DNA from: Halorhodospira sp.
GTDB lineage: Bacteria > Pseudomonadota > Gammaproteobacteria > Nitrococcales > Halorhodospiraceae
NCBI GenBank assembly: GCA_007121755.1
Contig: SKJZ01000089.1
Coordinates: 1-6,891 of the forward strand
Reading direction: 5' to 3'
Length of the DNA: 6,891 bases
A model generated the notes under the pieces. That model was not told the origin of the DNA and ran no database searches. It saw only the letters and a list, made by a program, of their open reading frames with translations. This document shows positions 5,750-6,891 of the stretch, piece by piece. Numbering within the stretch: the stretch's first letter is position 1; each line of letters starts with the position of its first letter. Both the position numbers and the translations under genes were made by a program.

Positions 5750-5768
5750 CCCGGTTCTTTCAACCGGG
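5750..5768 (+). promoter_or_regulatory. 7-bp hairpin between the small gene and ettA
   Basis: Seen: CCCGGTT (5750-5756) and AACCGGG (5762-5768) around the 5-nt loop CTTTC, starting 1 nt after the small gene's stop. No run of T follows, so it is not a standard intrinsic terminator. It may cap the upstream message, slow RNA decay or attenuate reading into ettA, whose ribosome site (AGGAG, about 5778-5782) lies just after it. Confidence 0.45.
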
Positions 5769-5793
5769 CGCATGAACAGGAGTCGCACGTTAC

Positions 5794-6891
<1,098 letters not shown>

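Noticed and set aside
5750..5768. Intrinsic terminator after the small membrane gene
   Set aside because: The hairpin is good but is followed by CGCATGAACA, with no T-run.

Overview
The window reads as chromosomal DNA of a GC-rich Gram-negative bacterium, most likely a gammaproteobacterium. The EttA and GlyA sequences are close to the enterobacterial proteins, and there is an outer-membrane porin with a C-terminal Phe plus a periplasmic binding protein with a signal peptide. A member of the Ectothiorhodospira/Halorhodospira-like purple sulfur or halophile groups would fit, but the genus cannot be fixed from sequence alone. Both ends are cut inside genes: glyA on the left (minus strand) and ettA on the right (plus strand).

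Layout, left to right. (1) 1-581, minus: N-terminal third to half of glyA. (2) 582-713: divergent control region with a hairpin/operator-like palindrome in the glyA leader and a TGAAACT direct repeat next to the plus-strand gene. (3) 714-2254, plus: a two-gene unit with a 4-nt stop/start overlap. It encodes a stand-alone ModE-type winged-helix protein without molybdate-binding domains, and a CaCA-family Na+/Ca2+ exchanger-like antiporter. (4) 2223-3458, minus: a degenerate HD-GYP protein that converges on the exchanger and overlaps its 3' end by 32 nt. (5) 3459-3663: gene-free spacer. (6) 3664-5513, minus: a porin followed 11 nt later by a ModA-type oxyanion-binding protein, likely one operon. 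(7) 5514-5595: divergent promoter region. (8) 5596-6891, plus: a 50-residue two-helix membrane peptide, a short hairpin, then ettA.

The most striking structure is at 1514-1678, inside the exchanger gene. Two perfect 56-nt inverted arms flank a 53-nt centre. The whole element is exactly 165 nt (55 codons), begins and ends on codon boundaries, and falls in the hydrophilic loop between the two homologous halves of the exchanger. It is free of stops in this register in both orientations. It looks like a palindromic mobile or repeated element that has been accommodated as protein-coding sequence, comparable in concept to Rickettsia palindromic elements.

Functionally, a molybdate/oxyanion theme (ModE-like regulator, ModA-like binding protein, porin) sits between two housekeeping genes, glyA and ettA, together with an ion exchanger and a probable c-di-GMP-related protein. 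No modB or modC partner is present in the window. No tRNA, rRNA, CRISPR array, transposase or classical U-tract terminator was seen.
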